NCBI GenBank assembly: GCA_905479075.1
Contig: CAJQLA010000007.1
Span: forward strand, 1-64,000
From: an uncultured Gammaproteobacteria bacterium
Lineage (GTDB): Bacteria > Pseudomonadota > Gammaproteobacteria > Nitrosococcales > Methylophagaceae
Direction: 5' to 3'
Length of the DNA stretch: 64,000 bases
This document shows positions 9,786-19,674 of the stretch, piece after piece. How positions within the stretch are numbered: position 1 is the stretch's first letter; every line of letters begins with the position of its first letter. A program made the position numbers and the translations under genes. The notes beneath the pieces are model-generated. The model worked only from the letters and a program-made list of their open reading frames with translations. It was not told the DNA's origin and searched no databases.

Positions 9786-11129
9786 ATGTCGTCTTTAATT
9801 TATTTTATTGTTGCACTGGCTATTTTGATTACGGTTCATGAGTTTGGCCATTTCTGGGTTGCTCGCCGTTGTGGCGTGAAAGTGCTGAAATTCTCCATTG
9901 GCTTTGGTAAACCTATTTGGCAAAGACGAGGCAAAGATGGTACTGACTATGTACTAGCACTTATTCCTTTGGGTGGCTATGTCAAAATGCTTGATGAGCG
10001 CGAAGGTAAAGTTGATGAGTCGGAGCTTGATAGTGCGTTTAATAGAAAAAGTCTTGCAGCACGTACTGCTGTTGTTGCAGCTGGACCGTTGGCGAACATT
10101 ATCTTTGCTATTGCAGCATATTGGTTAATTTTTGTTATTGGTGTTGCTGGTCTACGCTCTATTGTTGGAGACGTTAAAATGGACTCCCCTGCGGCATATG
10201 CTAACTTACAAGTTGGTGATGAGATTGCAGCAGTGAACGGTCATAAAACGCCGACTTGGACCAGTGTTCATAATGCCTTAATGACAATTGCACATGAGGG
10301 TGGAACAGCTAATATCAGGGTTGATACTGCAGGTGTTGAAACTGAACGTTCTATTGAGGTGCCTAAACTAGACTTAGGCGTAGAAAATCCACGGCCTATT
10401 TTAACGCTTCTGGGTATATCTCCAATTCGCATAGATTTAAAACCTGTGATTGGTAGAGTGGTACAAGACATGCCTGCTGATAAAGCAGGCTTAAAAACTG
10501 GTGATATCTTGCTTGAGCATGATGGCCGCGTCATCACCAACTGGACGGATTGGGTTGAGCTTATTCGTGCTAGTTCAGGGAAGTCATTGCCTATTTTACT
10601 GGAGCGAGATGGCAATCAGTTAGCGCTAACCCTTACACCGATAAAATCTGATGATAATTTTGGTCAGATAGGGGCTAGTGTTGATGCTAGTCATACTACT
10701 TTCCCCGAAGACTTAAAGGCTGAGCTTCGTTATGGCCCATTGGATGCTATAGGTCGGGCTGTGGCCACAACATGGCAATTTACAAGCTTAACGGTCAAGA
10801 GTATTGCTGGCATGTTGGCAGGAGATATTTCCAGTAAAAATATTGGTGGTCCTATCAGTATCGCCCAATTTGCAGGCGCATCTGGAGATAGAGGTTTCAT
10901 TTCTTTTCTCGGTTTTCTAGCAGTGATCAGTATTAGTTTAGGGATTTTAAATTTGTTGCCTATTCCAGTACTAGATGGTGGACATTTAGTGTTGTTTTTT
11001 ATCGAATGGGTAAAAGGATCTCCTGTGTCAGAACAAGCTCAAATTCAGGGACAGAAAATTGGGTTCCTATTGTTAATGAGCCTTATGTTTTTGGCCTTTT
11101 TCAATGACTTATCAAGACTGTTTGGATAA
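9786..11129 (+). CDS. rseP: Site-2 intramembrane zinc metalloprotease RseP
   Basis: RseP performs the second, intramembrane cut of anti-sigma-E factor RseA in the envelope stress response and clears remnant signal peptides. The zinc site HEFGH is at residues 18-22 in the first membrane helix, and the LDGGH ligand motif is near residue 396. Two periplasmic PDZ domains lie between (about 115-200 and 205-290). The length of 447 residues is typical. Its position upstream of bamA is canonical and suits its role in outer-membrane homeostasis. Confidence 0.97.
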   Translation: MSSLIYFIVALAILITVHEFGHFWVARRCGVKVLKFSIGFGKPIWQRRGKDGTDYVLALIPLGGYVKMLDEREGKVDESELDSAFNRKSLAARTAVVAAGPLANIIFAIAAYWLIFVIGVAGLRSIVGDVKMDSPAAYANLQVGDEIAAVNGHKTPTWTSVHNALMTIAHEGGTANIRVDTAGVETERSIEVPKLDLGVENPRPILTLLGISPIRIDLKPVIGRVVQDMPADKAGLKTGDILLEHDGRVITNWTDWVELIRASSGKSLPILLERDGNQLALTLTPIKSDDNFGQIGASVDASHTTFPEDLKAELRYGPLDAIGRAVATTWQFTSLTVKSIAGMLAGDISSKNIGGPISIAQFAGASGDRGFISFLGFLAVISISLGILNLLPIPVLDGGHLVLFFIEWVKGSPVSEQAQIQGQKIGFLLLMSLMFLAFFNDLSRLFG

Positions 11130-11193
11130 TGAACATAATAAAGGTACACTACTGCTTTCGTCCGGAACTTTATAGCATTGTAATCAACAGCAA

Positions 11194-13470
11194 ATGAATA
11201 AATTACTCAATATTATTTTTTTAATGCTCCTAACTGGAACGGCTATTGCCGAAAGCTTCGTGATAGAAGATATTCGAGTTGAGGGTTTGCAACGAATTTC
11301 AGAAGGCACAGTTTTTAATTTTTTACCCGTTAAAGCTGGCGATGAAATGACGGATAGCGGTGCTAAAAGCATTATTAGGGCACTATATAAGTCTAAATAC
11401 TTTAACGATGTTGGTGTTGAGCGAGAAGACAATGTTTTAGTTATCAAAGTCAGCGAACGCCCAGCAATTTCGCGTATTGAATTTACTGGAAATAAAGATT
11501 TAACCACTGAGGATCTATTGAAATCACTCAGACAAGTTGGTTTTGCCGAAGGGCAAGTATATGAGCAAGCCATGCTAGAACGTGTCGAGTTAGAATTAGA
11601 ACGTCAGTATTTCAGCCGCGGTAAGTATGGCGTCAATATCGAATCTGAAGTTACCCCCTTATCCCAAAACCGGGTAGCTATCAAAGTCTCTATGGAAGAA
11701 GGGCTAGTGGCGACAATCGGTGGGGTTAATATCGTCGGTAACGTACGCTTTGAAGAGTCTGAGTTGTTAGCTCAATTAGAGTCATCAGAAGGTAATTTAT
11801 TATCTATTATTTCGCGTGATAATCAATATTCACGGCAAAAGCTATCAGCGGATTTAGAAACTCTGCGATCATTTTATTTAGATAGAGGTTACGTCGACTT
11901 TACTGTTGAGTCGACACAAGTTTCGATTACTGATGATAAAAAGAAAATATTTATCACTATTAATATTTCGGAAGGTGATGTTTATCAGGTTAATGAGGTT
12001 CGTCTAGCGGGTGATTTAATCATTGACGAACAAGAGTTATTCAAATATATCACGATTAAACAAAATGCTACTTTTTCACGTAAACAAGTCACTAAAAGTA
12101 GTGAGTATCTAACTGACCGTCTAGGAAACGATGGTTATGCGTTTGCAAATGTGAATGCCGTTCCAGATATTGATCGTGATAATCGGGTCGTTACACTGAC
12201 ATTTTATGTGGATCCTGGACGTCGCGCTTATGTGCGTAGAATCAATATTGTAGGTAATAGTAAGTCACGTGATGAAGTACTAAGACGAGAACTGCGTCAA
12301 CAAGAAGCCTCATGGATTTCAACGGGTAATGTTGAATTATCAAAAGCCCGTATTGAGCGTTTAGGTTATTTCGAAGATGTCAACGTAGAAACTATTCCAG
12401 TGCCAGGCACAGCTGATCAAGTTGATCTTGATTTAAGTGTAACAGAAGTCTCTTCAGGTAGTCTTTCTGCGGGTGCTGGCTTTTCGGGATCTGATGGCCT
12501 TATCTTAAATGCTAATGTGGTGCAGAGTAATTTCTTAGGCAGTGGTAAAAGTGTTAGTTTCGGCTTCAATAATAGTGACGTAAATACAGTGTACAATTTT
12601 GGCTACACAGACCCTTACGCGACTGTTGATGGAATAAGCCAAGGTTTTTCCACTTATTTTAGACAAACAGACTCTGATGAAGCGAACATAGCGAGTTTCG
12701 ATACAGATGTTTGGGGTGGCTCAGTTAATTTCGGTATTCCAATTGCAGCTAATAATCGTATTAGTTTAGCTTTAGGATACGAAAACACACAGCTGGATAT
12801 TACAGAAGGTTTTACGGTTTCTCGTTATAGTGACTTTATCGCTAAAGAGGGTGATTCCTATGATACGTATAGTGTGACACTTGGCTGGTCGACTAATACC
12901 AGAAATAACCCAGTATTACCGACTAGAGGACGCTTACAGAGTCTTACAGCTTCAACATCATTGCCTTTTGGTTCGCTGCAATACTATAAATTAAGATACA
13001 AAGACCAGTGGTTTAAGCCTGTAACTGAAGATTTGACTTTGGCGTTGTCAGGCAATCTTGGTTATGGTGATTCGTATGGTGATACAGACGAGTTTCCTTT
13101 CTTCCAGAATTTTTATGCGGGCGGACAGAAAAGCGTTCGTGGGTTTAAGTCAAACACATTAGGGATTAAAGAAAATTCTGAAGCACTTGGTGGTAATCTA
13201 TTGGTTGCGGGTGGCGCGGAACTTCTTTTCCCATTACCCTTTGTTAAAAAACAAATTAAATCTTTTCGTTTAAGTGCTTTTACCGACTTTGGTAATGTCT
13301 ATGATCAGGATGAAGATTTTGATCTAAGCTTGTTACGTTATTCAGCAGGCTTGTCAGCAATTTGGGTTTCACCATTTGGGCCAGTATCGGTTAGTATTGC
13401 TCAACCATTTAATGAGCAAGATGATGATGAAACAGAAGTGTTCCAATTTGCGGTTGGTTCAACATTTTAA
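11194..13470 (+). CDS. bamA: Outer membrane protein assembly factor BamA
   Basis: BamA is the core of the BAM complex that folds beta-barrel proteins into the outer membrane. A signal peptide (MNKLLNIIFLMLLTGTAIA) is followed by ESFVIEDIRVEGLQRISEGT, the start of five POTRA domains up to about residue 420, then the 16-strand barrel. The insertion motif region VRGFKSN and the terminal phenylalanine (FQFAVGSTF) are present. The 758 residues are a little under E. coli (810). A partner lipoprotein, BamB, is encoded at 18.5 kb. Confidence 0.98.
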   Translation: MNKLLNIIFLMLLTGTAIAESFVIEDIRVEGLQRISEGTVFNFLPVKAGDEMTDSGAKSIIRALYKSKYFNDVGVEREDNVLVIKVSERPAISRIEFTGNKDLTTEDLLKSLRQVGFAEGQVYEQAMLERVELELERQYFSRGKYGVNIESEVTPLSQNRVAIKVSMEEGLVATIGGVNIVGNVRFEESELLAQLESSEGNLLSIISRDNQYSRQKLSADLETLRSFYLDRGYVDFTVESTQVSITDDKKKIFITINISEGDVYQVNEVRLAGDLIIDEQELFKYITIKQNATFSRKQVTKSSEYLTDRLGNDGYAFANVNAVPDIDRDNRVVTLTFYVDPGRRAYVRRINIVGNSKSRDEVLRRELRQQEASWISTGNVELSKARIERLGYFEDVNVETIPVPGTADQVDLDLSVTEVSSGSLSAGAGFSGSDGLILNANVVQSNFLGSGKSVSFGFNNSDVNTVYNFGYTDPYATVDGISQGFSTYFRQTDSDEANIASFDTDVWGGSVNFGIPIAANNRISLALGYENTQLDITEGFTVSRYSDFIAKEGDSYDTYSVTLGWSTNTRNNPVLPTRGRLQSLTASTSLPFGSLQYYKLRYKDQWFKPVTEDLTLALSGNLGYGDSYGDTDEFPFFQNFYAGGQKSVRGFKSNTLGIKENSEALGGNLLVAGGAELLFPLPFVKKQIKSFRLSAFTDFGNVYDQDEDFDLSLLRYSAGLSAIWVSPFGPVSVSIAQPFNEQDDDETEVFQFAVGSTF

Positions 13471-13492
13471 TTAAACAATTTCGGAGATTGTT

Positions 13493-14002
13493 GTGAAAAA
13501 AACGAAGTATATATGGCTAATTTTCTTGTTTAGTTTAGCTGGTTTACCAGCTCAAGCAGCTGATATTAAAGTGGGCGTTGTTAAAGCTGGTTTGTTGATG
13601 GAAAAATCACCTCAAAAAACTAAAGCTTTAGCCAGACTTGAAAGTGAATTTTCTTCACGTAGTAAGTCTATCGAACGTAAAGCAAAAGCGTTGCGTGCTA
13701 AACAAGAAAAATTAGCTAAAGACGGCGCTATTTTAGGTGCAGAAGAAAGAAAATCTAGGGAACGGACGATTGTCTCAGAGCAACGTGATATTAAACGCTT
13801 ACAAGATGAATATAGTGATGATTTTTCAATTCGTCGTAACGAAGAGCTAAGAAATTTAGAGAAAGAAATTGCTAACACGATCATTGAAGTTGCGAAGAAG
13901 GAATCTTATGATTTAATTGTTTATCAAGGTGTTATTTTTTCGAGCGATCGAATTGACATCACTGATAAAGTATTAAAAGTTCTAAAATCTAAAGCAAGGT
14001 AA
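13493..14002 (+). CDS. skp: Periplasmic chaperone Skp/OmpH
   Basis: Skp is a trimeric jellyfish-shaped chaperone that holds unfolded outer-membrane proteins for BamA. The protein starts at GTG 13493 with GGAG upstream, has a signal peptide ending near AQA (residue 22), then DIKVGVVKAGLLMEKSPQ, a long charged coiled coil (about 45-130) and the closing beta strand. The 169 residues are normal. It is directly downstream of bamA, as in E. coli. Confidence 0.95.
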   Translation: MKKTKYIWLIFLFSLAGLPAQAADIKVGVVKAGLLMEKSPQKTKALARLESEFSSRSKSIERKAKALRAKQEKLAKDGAILGAEERKSRERTIVSEQRDIKRLQDEYSDDFSIRRNEELRNLEKEIANTIIEVAKKESYDLIVYQGVIFSSDRIDITDKVLKVLKSKAR

Positions 14003-14013
14003 AGATCTAAGCC

Positions 14014-15030
14014 GTGTGGTCATTGGCAAAAATTGCTGCTCACATTAAAGGTGAGGTTATAGGTGATGCTAATTTTGAGGTCACTAGCTTTGCTACATTA
14101 CGATCGGCTCAAGAAGATCAAATTAGTTTTTTATCGAACACTAAATATAAAAAATATTTGTCAGATACTGACGCTGGCGCCGTTATTGTCAGCGAGGAAT
14201 TTGTCGATTTAGTGCCAAATAATGCAATTGTAGTAGATGACTCCTATGTGGCTTATGCAAAAGCTGCAACACTATTAAACCCTACTCATACAATCGAGTT
14301 GGGTGTAGACAACTCAGCGGTCGTGGCTGAGAATGTCAATATTCCAGATAGCGCATCAATAGGCCCACAAGTGGTTATTGAAAGTGATGTTGTTCTTGGT
14401 GAAAATGTTGTTATAGGGCCTGGCTGCATTATTCAGCGAGCTTGTCATATTGACGCCAATACACGCTTGATCGCAAATGTGACTTTATGTCATGACGTCG
14501 AAATTGGTCAGGATGTGATTATTCACCCTGGTGTTGTCATTGGTGCAGATGGTTTTGGAATTGCAAATAATAAAGGTCGTTGGATTAAAATTCCTCAGAT
14601 TGGCGGTGTAAAAATTGGTAATAACGTTGAAATAGGTTCCAATACCACCATTGATCGCGGTGCTTTAGAAGATACGATCATCGGCAATGGTGTTAAGTTA
14701 GATAATCAGATACAAGTTGGACACAACACAGTTATTGGAGAAAATACAGTAATAGCAGGTTGTGTTGGTATCGCAGGAAGTACCATAATAGGTAAAAATT
14801 GTGCGATTGGTGGTGGCGCAGGACTGGGCGGACATTTAGAATTAGTTGATGGTGTTCAGTTGACTGGAATGACGATGGTGACAAAATCAATTAGTGAACC
14901 TGGGGTTTATTCATCGGGTATTCCAGCAGAACCAACACAATTGTGGCATAAAAATGTTGTTCGCTATCGGCAGATGTCTAAATTGACTGATCGTGTAAAA
15001 GAATTGGAAAAATTGATTTCTAAAAAGTAA
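14014..15030 (+). CDS. lpxD: UDP-3-O-(3-hydroxyacyl)glucosamine N-acyltransferase
   Basis: LpxD adds the N-linked hydroxyacyl chain in the third step of lipid A synthesis. The sequence has the N-terminal uridine-binding domain (SLAKIAAHIKGEVIGDANFEV), then a left-handed beta helix of hexapeptide repeats (about residues 100-290) and a C-terminal helix. The catalytic His lies in QVGHNTVIGE. The 338 residues match the family. GTG at 14014 is the best start, because the first residues MWSLAKIA align with other LpxD proteins. Confidence 0.97.
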   Translation: MWSLAKIAAHIKGEVIGDANFEVTSFATLRSAQEDQISFLSNTKYKKYLSDTDAGAVIVSEEFVDLVPNNAIVVDDSYVAYAKAATLLNPTHTIELGVDNSAVVAENVNIPDSASIGPQVVIESDVVLGENVVIGPGCIIQRACHIDANTRLIANVTLCHDVEIGQDVIIHPGVVIGADGFGIANNKGRWIKIPQIGGVKIGNNVEIGSNTTIDRGALEDTIIGNGVKLDNQIQVGHNTVIGENTVIAGCVGIAGSTIIGKNCAIGGGAGLGGHLELVDGVQLTGMTMVTKSISEPGVYSSGIPAEPTQLWHKNVVRYRQMSKLTDRVKELEKLISKK

Positions 15031-15100
15031 GCTGTTGTTAGAATTAAGTTCAGTTTAAAATTATAGTTGGCAAAGTTGCTCTAGTAGTAAAAAGGAAAAA

Positions 15101-15553
15101 GTGTTGAATACTATCGATATACATGAAATTCAGAAATATTTGCCGCACAGGTATCCATTTTTGTTAATTGATCGTGTTATTGAATATACGCCTGGTGAGT
15201 ATCTTGTTGGCATTAAAAACATCACTTTTAATGAGCCCCAGTTTACTGGCCATTTCCCCCAACGGGTCATTATGCCTGGCGTGTTGATTCTTGAGGCATT
15301 AGCCCAAGCTACTGGTCTATTGGCTTTTAAAACTGCAGCTGAACTCAATTCTGATAAAGAGCTCTATTATCTGGCAGGTATTGATAATGCTCGATTTAAG
15401 CGACCTGTTGAACCAGGAGACCAGATAAGGTTAGAAGTTAAGCTAGTGAAACATAAACGTAATTTATGGAAGTTTTACGGCAAAGCTACTGTTGATGGTG
15501 ATGAAATTGTTAGCGCTGATATTATGTGTGTTAACCAAGAAATTCCAGAATGA
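15101..15553 (+). CDS. fabZ: (3R)-hydroxymyristoyl-ACP dehydratase
   Basis: FabZ dehydrates 3-hydroxyacyl-ACP in fatty acid elongation, competing with lipid A synthesis for hydroxymyristoyl-ACP. The catalytic His is in [13 protein letters not shown] and the catalytic Glu in [15 protein letters not shown]. Its length is 150 residues. GTG at 15101 follows AAGGAAAAA; an adjacent in-frame TTG at 15104 would also serve. The end overlaps the lpxA start by 4 bases. Confidence 0.97.
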   Translation: MLNTIDIHEIQKYLPHRYPFLLIDRVIEYTPGEYLVGIKNITFNEPQFTGHFPQRVIMPGVLILEALAQATGLLAFKTAAELNSDKELYYLAGIDNARFKRPVEPGDQIRLEVKLVKHKRNLWKFYGKATVDGDEIVSADIMCVNQEIPE

Positions 15554-16317
15554 TACATAGCACTGCGATTATTGATCCTTCAGCGATTATTGCAGAGGAT
15601 GTCACAATCGGTCCATATACGATTATAGGTCCTGAGGTCGAAATAGCCAGCGGCTGTGAAATTGCTTCTCATGTTGTGATTAAAGGCCCGAGCAAGATTG
15701 GCAAGAACAATAAAATCTTACAATTTGCTTCTGTTGGTGAAGACCCCCAAGATAAAAAGTATGCTGGTGAACCGACTTTGCTAGAGATTGGTGATAATAA
15801 TCTGATTCGAGAAAGTGTCACTATCAATCGAGGTACTGTACAAGGTGGCGGGATCACCAAGATCGGTGACAACAATTGGATTATGGCTTATGTCCATATT
15901 GCTCACGATTGTATTATTGGTAATGAAAATATTTTAGCTAACAATGTTACATTGGCAGGCCATGTCATCATTGATGATTACGTCATTCTAGGCGGCTTTA
16001 CTTTAATTAGTCAGTTTAATCAGTTGGGATCTCATTCATTTAGTGCGATGAGTAGCGTTATCTCGCGTAATGTCCCGCCTTACGTTCTCGTCTCTGGACA
16101 TATGGCTAAACCAATAGGAATCAACGTCGAAGGACTTAAACGACGTAACTTTAGCGAAAACCAAATAAAGAATATTCGTAAAGCCTATAAGCTTATTTAT
16201 CGTTCAGGGTTGAAAATTGAACAAGCACAACAACAAATAAGTGAAATGGAGGAAGACGGTGAGCTCTCATTATTCATTGATTTTTTGAATAGCCAAACGG
16301 GCGGTGTTATTAGATAA
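15550..16317 (+). CDS. lpxA: Acyl-ACP:UDP-N-acetylglucosamine O-acyltransferase
   Basis: LpxA catalyses the first step of lipid A synthesis. It is a left-handed beta helix of hexapeptide repeats followed by a C-terminal helical domain ([17 protein letters not shown]). The catalytic His is in [14 protein letters not shown]. The 255 residues are close to E. coli (262). In E. coli lpxB, rnhB and dnaE follow; here a terminator and a convergent amt gene follow, so lpxB must be elsewhere. Confidence 0.97.
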   Translation: MIHSTAIIDPSAIIAEDVTIGPYTIIGPEVEIASGCEIASHVVIKGPSKIGKNNKILQFASVGEDPQDKKYAGEPTLLEIGDNNLIRESVTINRGTVQGGGITKIGDNNWIMAYVHIAHDCIIGNENILANNVTLAGHVIIDDYVILGGFTLISQFNQLGSHSFSAMSSVISRNVPPYVLVSGHMAKPIGINVEGLKRRNFSENQIKNIRKAYKLIYRSGLKIEQAQQQISEMEEDGELSLFIDFLNSQTGGVIR

Positions 16318-16340
16318 TTTATCTACCAAAGGTAATCATA

Positions 16341-16373
16341 AAAAAGGCCTGCTTCTAGCAGGCCTTTTTTATT
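16341..16373. terminator. Bidirectional terminator between lpxA and amt
   Basis: AAAAAAGGCCTGC and GCAGGCCTTTTTT form a perfect inverted repeat around TTCTA. The stem is GC-rich, with T runs on both strands. It closes the long rpsB-lpxA gene run from the left and amt from the right. Confidence 0.92.
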
Positions 16374-16389
16374 CAAACAGTCACAGCAT

Positions 16390-17574
16390 TTAATCATTCG
16401 GAGGTGTCGCACCTATTTTGTGGATACTTAAATCAGCACCATCGTATTCTTCTTCTTGGGTGAGTCTTAATCCAAGAATCATTTTTAAAATACCATAGAC
16501 AATGTAGCCACCGAAGAAGGCGATAGAGATCCCCAAGCCACTTCCAATAAACTGAGACATTAAACTCACGCCGCCTAGTCCACCCATACTTAACTGGCCA
16601 AATATACCCGCTGCAATACCTCCCCATAATCCACATAAACCATGTAGAGGCCAAACACCGAGGACGTCATCAATTTTCCATTTGTTTTGGGTTAGTGTGA
16701 AAGCATAGACGAATAAACCACCCGCAATACCACCTGTCACAAGCGCACCAAGAGGGTGCATGATGTCTGAACCTGCGCACACAGCCACTAAACCGGCTAA
16801 GGGTCCATTGTGAACAAAGCCAGGGTCATTACGTCCTACTAAGCAGGCTATTAATGTGCCGCCTACCATCGCCATCAGTGAATTGACGGCTACTAAACCG
16901 CTGATGCCGTCTATTTCCTGAGCAGACATGACATTGAAGCCGAACCAACCAACGGTTAAAATCCAAGCACCAAGTGCTAAGAAAGGGATATTAGAAGGTG
17001 GATGTGCATAGACTTCGCCTTTTTTACCGTAACGTCCATGGCGTGGACCTAATAGTAAGACAGCTGCTAATGCGATCCACCCCCCGACAGCATGAACAAC
17101 GATAGAACCGGCGAAATCATGAAAGCCAGCGCCGTAACTTGTTTCAAGCCATGCTTGGATGCCGTAAGCACCATTCCAGCTTATGCCTTCAAAGAACGGG
17201 TAGATAAAACCAGCCAAGAAAAAAGTAGCGATCAACTGTGGATTAAATTTTGCGCGTTCAGCTATCCCACCAGAAACGATAGCGGGGATTGCAGCAGCAA
17301 AAGTTAATAAGAAGAAAAACTTCACTAATGCATAGCCATTGCTATCAATCAATGATGGCCCGGCTTGTAAAAAATCTATCCCGTAAGCAATACCATAGCC
17401 AATAAAGAAATAGGCTATTGTTGAAACGGCAAAATCCATGATGATTTTAACGAGAGCGTTAACCTGATTCTTTTTACGAACAGTACCCACTTCTAGAAAT
17501 GCAAAGCCAGCATGCATCGCGAGCACCATAATGGCACCTAATAATATAAACAAAACATCGGTGGAGTTTTGCAT
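16390..17574 (-). CDS. amt: Ammonium transporter, Amt/MEP family
   Basis: The protein conducts ammonium across the inner membrane. About eleven membrane helices are visible in 394 residues. The twin-histidine pore is conserved: His161 in SIVVHAVGG and His311 in VWPLHGLCG. The sequence WFGFNVMSA also matches the family. It begins directly with a membrane segment, without a cleavable signal peptide. No glnK lies beside it, unlike the common glnK-amtB pair. The upstream region has a sigma-54 promoter 34-49 bases before the ATG, and AAGGAATGAG is a good ribosome binding site. Confidence 0.96.
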   Translation of the reverse strand: MQNSTDVLFILLGAIMVLAMHAGFAFLEVGTVRKKNQVNALVKIIMDFAVSTIAYFFIGYGIAYGIDFLQAGPSLIDSNGYALVKFFFLLTFAAAIPAIVSGGIAERAKFNPQLIATFFLAGFIYPFFEGISWNGAYGIQAWLETSYGAGFHDFAGSIVVHAVGGWIALAAVLLLGPRHGRYGKKGEVYAHPPSNIPFLALGAWILTVGWFGFNVMSAQEIDGISGLVAVNSLMAMVGGTLIACLVGRNDPGFVHNGPLAGLVAVCAGSDIMHPLGALVTGGIAGGLFVYAFTLTQNKWKIDDVLGVWPLHGLCGLWGGIAAGIFGQLSMGGLGGVSLMSQFIGSGLGISIAFFGGYIVYGILKMILGLRLTQEEEYDGADLSIHKIGATPPND

Positions 17575-17607
17575 TACTCATTCCTTAAATCAAAAGATAA
17601 AATAGTG

Positions 17608-17623
17608 AGCAATTTTTGCACCA
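17608..17623 (-). promoter_or_regulatory. Sigma-54 (RpoN) promoter of amt
   Basis: Read on the minus strand the bases are TGGTGCAAAAATTGCT, close to the -24/-12 consensus TGGCACG-N4-TTGCW with the invariant GG and GC at the correct spacing. Transcription would start near 17597, about 23 bases before the amt start codon and just upstream of its ribosome binding site. TGGTGC half-sites near 17697 and 17737 resemble halves of the NtrC enhancer site but lack a good second half. Confidence 0.75.
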
Positions 17624-17859
17624 TAATAGAACGAACAGATAAAACAATAAGTTAGAACACATTTCATAAATGACTTAGCAAATAACTGACCTTAAATGGT
17701 GCGGCTTGAGCAACTTGTGTTCTTTTTTGGTGCAATAGTATTTAGCGTGATGAGTTTTGGCAGAAGCACATGAATGGGTAAGATTAACGTATAATCCATG
17801 CTTTATTTATATTAGTGTTCCTATTGCCATAATGGTAATTCATTCAGGAGATTAGAAGC

Positions 17860-18492
17860 GTGGATTTATACGCATCAGATGAAGAAAAAGGCGAAGAGAT
17901 TAAGCAATGGTGGCGTGATAACGGCACCTCTGTTGTCATGGGCCTTGTATTTGCAGTTGCTGTCTTTATGGGAGGGCGTTATTGGCAGGCGAATCAACAG
18001 TCGCATTTAACGCTAGCAGCAAATCATTACCAACAACTAACCGTCTTCTTGGCGGATAATAAAATAGATGAGGCTACAAGTGTAGGAGATAGCTTATTTA
18101 GCGATTTTTCTGATTCACCTCATGCTGTCTTTGCCGCTTTTGAATTAGCAAAACAGAGTGTGTCACGGGACGACCTTACTGCTGCTAGATCATATTTGGA
18201 GTGGGTAATAGAGCATGCCGAATTATCAGCTCAAAAGGTAACCGCTAAACTGAGAGTAGCTCAAGTGATGATTCAACAAGGTGAGTTGTCGGCAGCGTAT
18301 AGGGTGGTTCAACAAACAGAAGCGGGTGCATTTTCATCACAGTTCAAAGAACTTGAAGGCGATATATTGATTGCCCAAGAGAAATACAGTGAAGCAGAAC
18401 AAGCGTATAGAACAGTGCTATCTAGCTTAGACAGTAACGATCCTCGCTATATGCTAGTCAAATTGAAACTTGATGACGTTAACGGGTCATAA
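17860..18492 (+). CDS. yfgM: YfgM-like TPR protein, ancillary SecYEG translocon subunit
   Basis: The protein has a short cytoplasmic N-terminus (MDLYASDEEKGEEIKQWWRD), one membrane helix at about residues 24-42, and a periplasmic TPR domain to residue 210. This is the architecture of YfgM, which with PpiD binds SecYEG and hands clients to periplasmic chaperones. The start is GTG at 17860 after CAGGAG. In E. coli the order is hisS-yfgM-bamB-der; here hisS is absent and a divergent amt takes its place. Confidence 0.9.
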   Translation: MDLYASDEEKGEEIKQWWRDNGTSVVMGLVFAVAVFMGGRYWQANQQSHLTLAANHYQQLTVFLADNKIDEATSVGDSLFSDFSDSPHAVFAAFELAKQSVSRDDLTAARSYLEWVIEHAELSAQKVTAKLRVAQVMIQQGELSAAYRVVQQTEAGAFSSQFKELEGDILIAQEKYSEAEQAYRTVLSSLDSNDPRYMLVKLKLDDVNGS

Positions 18493-18498
18493 AACATA

Positions 18499-19671
18499 AT
18501 GAATATTTTTAAAGTCTTTTTAGTCGCAGTATTTTCACTAAGCATTTCTGCCTGTAGTTCATTAGGCGAGGTGCCAGATTGGCTGGTTGATGATAAATAT
18601 AAATTACCGCCAGCAGAATTAATTGAATTTGAACCAGAGTTTGAACCTGAAGAACTTTGGTCAGAAAAGACAGGTAAAGGCGCTGAAAATAGCTACAGCA
18701 AACTTGAGCCATGGATACAGGGCAGCCAAATTATAACGATAGATTATCAAGGTGAAGTACATAGCTATAATTATGAGCAAGGTAGGCAAGCTTGGGAAAT
18801 TGAACTAGAAGTGCCTATTGTCACAGGTGTTGGCGGTGGTGATGGTTTAATTTTAGCAGGAACGCAAGACGGGGAAGTGTTGGCATTGAATGAGACCACG
18901 GGTGAGTTTATGTGGCGAACACGGCTAAGTAGTGAGGTGTTATCACCTCCAAAAGCAGGCTTAGGCGTCGTTGTTGCCAGAACTTTAGATGGACGCATTA
19001 CAGGACTTTCGACTACGGATGGTTCTGTATTGTGGAAATACCAACGCTCAGTACCGCTATTAAGTTTGCGTGGTTCAAGTGCCCCCATGTTAGTTGATGA
19101 CATCGTGATTGCCGGTTATGCCAATGGTAAATTAGTAGCGTTATCAATATACGATGGTAAGGTCATTTGGGAAAAAAGTGTCGCTGTTTCGCGAGGTCGA
19201 ACTGAAATTGATCGCTTAGTCGATATTGATTCTGATCCTGTCATTAAATATGGCCGCATCTATGTTGTTGCATTTCACGGTAAATTAGCCGCACTCGAAT
19301 TAGAGTCCGGCAGAGTATATTGGTCTCGGGACATGTCTTCAAAATCAGGACTGGATGTTGACCCAGATATTGCCATTTATGTGAGCGATGAGAAAAGCCA
19401 CGTCTGGGCAGTACAAGATGGATCTGGAGATGCCTTATGGCGACAAACGGACCTATTACGCAGGGACATTACTGCTCCAGCTATTGCCGGTCAATATGTT
19501 GTGGTGGGTGATTTAGAAGGCTATGTTCATTGGCTGTCGAAAGATGATGGACGTTTTGTTGCTAGAACGCGTATTTCAAAAGAGGCAATAAGAAGTAAAC
19601 CTATTGTAAAAGATGGTTTGTTATTTGTTTCGGCCACAGACGGTAAACTTGTTGCCTTTCGAGTTCAATAA
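18499..19671 (+). CDS. bamB: Outer membrane assembly lipoprotein BamB
   Basis: BamB is the beta-propeller lipoprotein of the BAM complex and binds the POTRA domains of BamA. The signal sequence ends in a lipobox (SISAC, Cys19). Repeated PQQ-type blades are visible, for example GLILAGTQDGEVLALNETTG, WKYQRSVPLL and LAALELESGRVYWSRD. The 390 residues match E. coli (392). It begins 6 bases after yfgM and ends 3 bases before der. Confidence 0.96.
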   Translation: MNIFKVFLVAVFSLSISACSSLGEVPDWLVDDKYKLPPAELIEFEPEFEPEELWSEKTGKGAENSYSKLEPWIQGSQIITIDYQGEVHSYNYEQGRQAWEIELEVPIVTGVGGGDGLILAGTQDGEVLALNETTGEFMWRTRLSSEVLSPPKAGLGVVVARTLDGRITGLSTTDGSVLWKYQRSVPLLSLRGSSAPMLVDDIVIAGYANGKLVALSIYDGKVIWEKSVAVSRGRTEIDRLVDIDSDPVIKYGRIYVVAFHGKLAALELESGRVYWSRDMSSKSGLDVDPDIAIYVSDEKSHVWAVQDGSGDALWRQTDLLRRDITAPAIAGQYVVVGDLEGYVHWLSKDDGRFVARTRISKEAIRSKPIVKDGLLFVSATDGKLVAFRVQ

Positions 19672-19674
19672 TTG

